From Alphaproteobacteria bacterium (lineage in GTDB: Bacteria; Pseudomonadota; Alphaproteobacteria; Puniceispirillales; Puniceispirillaceae), in NCBI GenBank assembly GCA_011526395.1, contig WTHW01000094.1, positions 1 to 9,773 of the forward strand: 9,773 bases of DNA, given 5' to 3'. Shown here in pieces: positions 6,921 to 9,773 of this stretch. How positions within the stretch are numbered: the first letter of the stretch is position 1; each line of letters opens with the position of its first letter. Below the pieces are notes generated by a model. That model searched no databases, was not told the origin of the DNA, and worked only from the letters and a program-made list of their open reading frames with translations. The translations under genes and the position numbers were made by a program.

Positions 6921-8447
6921 ATGCGTCTCACTGACAATGCTGTTTTTGAGTTACTGACACAACATGCAGAGCAAATAAATCATATTCGTTTTGATGATGT
7001 GAAATCAGATACTGAGCGTCAAAAAGCATTGAGCCTTACCCTTGATGATATGGTGATTGATTTGTCGCGCCATATGATTGAGCCGCAAACTTTGGATATG
7101 CTTGCAAGTCTTGCTGATGAGGCAGATGTCAAAGGCCAGTTTGAAAAGCTATTTGCTGGCGAGATTATGAATATAACCGAGCAGCGAAGCGTTCTGCATA
7201 TGGCATGCCGCACTGCTGAAGCTTTATCTGGTGATGATGCACGTAAAATAGCAATTTTCAGTGATGTCATTCGGGCAGATAAATCAATTAAAGATGTCAT
7301 AAATATCGGTATTGGTGGGTCTGACTTAGGGCCTGCAATGGTCACCAAAGCGCTTGCGCCATTTCATGACGGGCCGCAGATTCATTTCGTATCGAATGTC
7401 GACCCAAGTCATCTTCACGATATTTTGCAGAATGCCACGCCTGAAAGAACGCAGTTTATTGTGACCTCTAAGACATTTACCACTCAGGAAACGATGAAAA
7501 ACGCGGCTTTGGCGCGGGCTTGGCTGACAAAAGCAGGCTGTTCTGCTGATAGACATTTTGCGGCCGTGACAGCGGCGCCAGAAAAAGCAGAAGCATGGGG
7601 CGTGGAACGAGATCGCATATTTGGTTTTGCAGACGGCATTGGTGGCCGTTACTCACTATGGTCAGCGGTAGGACTGCCTATTATGGTTGCGATAGGCACG
7701 CGTGCTTTTTTTGAATTTCTGAAAGGCGCGCATGATATGGACCAGCATGTGCGCAACACGCCATCACGTGACAATCTTGCAATTATGATGGCTGGCATTC
7801 GTATCTATTACAGGAACGTGAAACATCATGCTGCTTATGGCATTATGGCCTATGATCAGCGCCTGTCTGATTTTACAAAATGGGTACAGCAAACCGAGAT
7901 GGAATCAAATGGAAAGTCAGTTGATCGCTCTGGTAGTCGCCTTGATTACCATACAGCGCCAATCATATGGGGCGAAGCTGGCACGGGTGCGCAACATTCC
8001 TTTTTCCAAGCTTTGCATCAAGGTGTAGATACATGCCCGCTTGATATATTGGTGCCGTTACAGCCTATTCCAGATTATAACGATGATGAATGGCAAGATA
8101 GTCATCGCATGCTTGTGATAAATGCTTTGGCGCAAGCTGAAGCTTTTGCGCAAGGGCAAAATAATGAGCAAGAACCTCACCGTCATTTTGAAGGTGGCAG
8201 ACCAACTAGCTTTATAAGCTGGCGCGCAACAACGCCTTACGCCCTCGGGCGACTGCTCGCGCTATATGAGCATATTACAATTGCATCTGGCTTCCTGTGG
8301 GATGTAAATAGCTTTGATCAATTTGGTGTTGAACTTGGAAAAGCAATGGCGAATTCACTGGGCAATGTGAAAGATGAAACCGAGCTGCCAGAGCAATTTT
8401 CTGCCGCTGCCGCTGCTTTTTTAACACGCTTGCCAAAGTCTGATTAA
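6921..8447 (+). CDS. pgi: Glucose-6-phosphate isomerase
   Basis: Interconverts glucose-6-phosphate and fructose-6-phosphate in the cytosol, connecting fructose-6-phosphate and gluconeogenic flux to the Zwf entry of this operon. The 508-residue product is shorter than E. coli Pgi (549) but keeps the whole core. NIGIGGSDLGPAM (128-140) and VTSKTFTTQET (181-191) bind the sugar phosphate. GGRYSLWSAVGLPI (241-254) is the first family signature. MESNGK holds catalytic Glu328, GTGAQHSFFQ holds His359, and FDQFGVELGK ends with Lys474; all three active-site residues are present. AGAGG at 6907-6911 precedes the ATG by 9 bases. It follows eda by 26 bases and is the last gene of the operon. Its TAA overlaps the stop of the opposite-strand gene, and no hairpin-plus-T-run terminator is visible after it. 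Confidence 0.98.
   Translation: MRLTDNAVFELLTQHAEQINHIRFDDVKSDTERQKALSLTLDDMVIDLSRHMIEPQTLDMLASLADEADVKGQFEKLFAGEIMNITEQRSVLHMACRTAEALSGDDARKIAIFSDVIRADKSIKDVINIGIGGSDLGPAMVTKALAPFHDGPQIHFVSNVDPSHLHDILQNATPERTQFIVTSKTFTTQETMKNAALARAWLTKAGCSADRHFAAVTAAPEKAEAWGVERDRIFGFADGIGGRYSLWSAVGLPIMVAIGTRAFFEFLKGAHDMDQHVRNTPSRDNLAIMMAGIRIYYRNVKHHAAYGIMAYDQRLSDFTKWVQQTEMESNGKSVDRSGSRLDYHTAPIIWGEAGTGAQHSFFQALHQGVDTCPLDILVPLQPIPDYNDDEWQDSHRMLVINALAQAEAFAQGQNNEQEPHRHFEGGRPTSFISWRATTPYALGRLLALYEHITIASGFLWDVNSFDQFGVELGKAMANSLGNVKDETELPEQFSAAAAAFLTRLPKSD
8444..8447. other. Shared TTAA: overlapping stop codons of two convergent genes
   Basis: The palindrome TTAA holds the pgi stop TAA (8445-8447, + strand) and the stop TAA of the ScfR-like gene (8444-8446 read on the - strand). 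The two coding regions overlap tail to tail by four bases, so there is no intergenic spacer for a conventional terminator in either direction. Confidence 0.9.
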
Positions 8448-9772
8448 GCGCCAAAATCAAATAAGCCAGATTGCTTGCGATAAGTATCAAAGCGTAAGCT
8501 GCGACCAACAGGTGGTGCGCCGCGATGCTGACAGTCTGCTTTTTCACACAACTGACATGCAAGGCCAATCGGCGTAATGGACGGTGTTTTTGCGGCTAGC
8601 AAGCTGTCTGCCATCGTGATGTCTTTTGCGTGTTTCATCTCACATCCAAGCGCGACTGCAAAAAGCGGCGTGCCATGATGAGTGGGGCCAGTGCGTGGCT
8701 GGACAACGGTGCGGGCAAGTGTAAAGAATTTCTGCCCCTCATCTAGCTCAGCTAATTGAACATGGGTGGCGCCCGGAACACGAAATGCCTGATGTGGTAT
8801 CCATCTGCCACAAGCGCCGCCATAACGAGCGAATTCAAATCCAGCGGCAGATAAGCGCTTTGAGATGTATCCGGCTTCATCAACGCGCAAGAAGAAAAAG
8901 GGAATTCCTCTAGCGCTAGGGCTATTTAAGGTGGTTAAGCGATGACAGATTTGCTCAAAGCTAGCAGAGAAACGTTTGCCCAATAATTCAATGTCATGCC
9001 TTGTTTCTTGCGCAGATTTCAGGAAGTTGTCATAAGGCATCATCAGTGCACCTGCAAAATAGCCGGCAAGAGAGGATTGAAGTAATTGACGAGATTCAAG
9101 GTTGTCAATTCCAGAATCTTCAATGATATCTGAGATCACATTATGATACGCCATAATGCCAAGCTGTGAGGCAAGATGGAACACACGCTGCGAGTCCTCT
9201 AGGATTTCTGAAAGCATTAGTTGTGAGCGGTGTAAATCATGATGACGCAACATATGTCCCATGACATGAACCGGCATGATGCGTACTTTTGTAGCAAACT
9301 TTTCTTGTAAAAAAGAGCATAGATTTGCGAAATATTGACCAGATTTTAAGCCGGCCTGTTTTGCGCATGTCTCTGCCGCTTTTTCTAATGTTGGAAAATG
9401 ATTTTCTGATTGTTCCAAAAACTGGCGGACTTCTTCTGCTGGGCGGGGCAGGCTTCGCGTTTCTAGCTCACCCTTTTCCTGTTTCGCCGCAGATTTCATG
9501 CTCTCATAGGAGTCATACAATGCTAAAATAGCGTTTGCTGCTGCTGGTTGATTTTGTGCAAGCTGTTGAATATCGCGCCTTGTAAATGATTGTTCTGCGA
9601 GAATGGGGTCTGCAAAGATCTCAATCAATCGTGCTGTTGTTCTAGCAGAGTCATCTTCTGCCATATCTCTTAAATCAATGTCATATGTCTGACCAAGTTT
9701 GAAAAGAAGCTGAACTGTAACGGGCCTCATATTATTTTCGAGTAAGTTCAAATATGATGCAGAAATACCCAA
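8444..9772 (-). CDS. ScfR/RamB-type XRE regulator with inactive M78-like domain, 5'-truncated by window edge
   Basis: Probable cytosolic transcription regulator of the ScfR (short-chain fatty acyl-CoA regulator) group, whose studied members RamB and PccR act on acetate or propionate metabolism. The gene runs off the right edge. The first visible residues, LGISASYLNLLENNMRPVT, are the recognition-helix half of an XRE helix-turn-helix, so roughly 20-40 N-terminal residues are missing and the TTG at 9772-9770 is not a start. Residues about 140-285 resemble the ImmA/IrrE (M78) fold, including AGYFAGALMMPYDNFL and FEQICHRLTTL. The peptidase HExxH motif is not present: the expected helix reads VFHLASQLG, so proteolysis is unlikely. 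The C-terminal domain has GGACGRW, a Cys in ALGCEM and CQLCEKADC at 406-414, then GAPPVGRSLRFD, a pattern typical of the group and possibly metal- or redox-related. Convergent to pgi; its effector and targets are unknown. Confidence 0.85.
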   Translation of the reverse strand: MGISASYLNLLENNMRPVTVQLLFKLGQTYDIDLRDMAEDDSARTTARLIEIFADPILAEQSFTRRDIQQLAQNQPAAANAILALYDSYESMKSAAKQEKGELETRSLPRPAEEVRQFLEQSENHFPTLEKAAETCAKQAGLKSGQYFANLCSFLQEKFATKVRIMPVHVMGHMLRHHDLHRSQLMLSEILEDSQRVFHLASQLGIMAYHNVISDIIEDSGIDNLESRQLLQSSLAGYFAGALMMPYDNFLKSAQETRHDIELLGKRFSASFEQICHRLTTLNSPSARGIPFFFLRVDEAGYISKRLSAAGFEFARYGGACGRWIPHQAFRVPGATHVQLAELDEGQKFFTLARTVVQPRTGPTHHGTPLFAVALGCEMKHAKDITMADSLLAAKTPSITPIGLACQLCEKADCQHRGAPPVGRSLRFDTYRKQSGLFDFGA

Positions 9773-9773
9773 C

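Noticed and set aside
7019..7348. Open frame on the - strand within pgi (and similar antisense frames at 535-795, 4075-4353 and 6573-6863)
   Set aside because: These lie fully inside well-supported genes, show no recognisable domain and have compositions expected from the reverse of the real coding frames.
8403..8422. GC-rich run followed by six T's near the end of pgi
   Set aside because: The GC-rich part is a run of alanine codons with no complementary arm, so it forms no stem.
8427..8450. Possible terminator hairpin between pgi and the convergent gene (CGCTT ... AAGCG)
   Set aside because: The stem is only 5 base pairs with a 14-base loop and no following T-run; too weak to call.
9770..9772. 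TTG on the - strand as the start of the ScfR-like gene
   Set aside because: It falls in the middle of the XRE helix-turn-helix; the family needs more N-terminal residues, which lie beyond the right edge.

Overview
The window is a compact stretch of chromosomal metabolic genes, probably from an alphaproteobacterium. The base composition is moderate, by eye in the low-to-mid 40s % GC. Three protein features point this way: the G6PDH nucleotide loop has the GGTGDLALRK form, the ROK regulator carries the KIGRRSLD and GNAASLASMP variants, and there is an ScfR-type regulator. A marine, moderate-GC lineage such as the SAR116 group would fit, but this is a guess from style, not a demonstration.

Positions 2-8447, + strand: seven genes in the same direction with gaps of 12 to 37 bases, which reads as one operon. 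The order is gap (5' end outside the window), a ROK-family repressor, zwf, pgl, edd, eda and pgi. Together zwf-pgl-edd-eda form the complete Entner-Doudoroff route: glucose-6-phosphate to 6-phosphogluconolactone, 6-phosphogluconate, KDPG, then pyruvate plus glyceraldehyde-3-phosphate. Gap carries the triose phosphate onward. Pgi links fructose-6-phosphate to the pathway entrance and can return gluconeogenic hexose phosphate to it. No phosphofructokinase or catalytically plausible glucokinase is present. The ROK protein sits inside the operon as its likely sugar-responsive regulator and lacks the kinase and zinc signatures of its family.

Positions 8444-9772, - strand: a convergent gene, cut by the right edge, for an XRE/ScfR-type regulator: a helix-turn-helix remnant, an inactive M78-like (ImmA/IrrE-like) middle domain and a cysteine-containing C-terminal domain. 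Characterised relatives control acyl-CoA or acetate/propionate metabolism. Its stop codon and that of pgi share the palindrome TTAA, so there is no intergenic space between the two transcription units.

No RNA gene, mobile element, CRISPR array, long repeat or convincing terminator was found. No gene-free stretch exceeds 40 bases. The operon promoter must lie left of the window. The content is mostly ordinary central metabolism, and I see no evidence of a previously undescribed system; the findings concern layout, degenerate regulator motifs and start-site choices.
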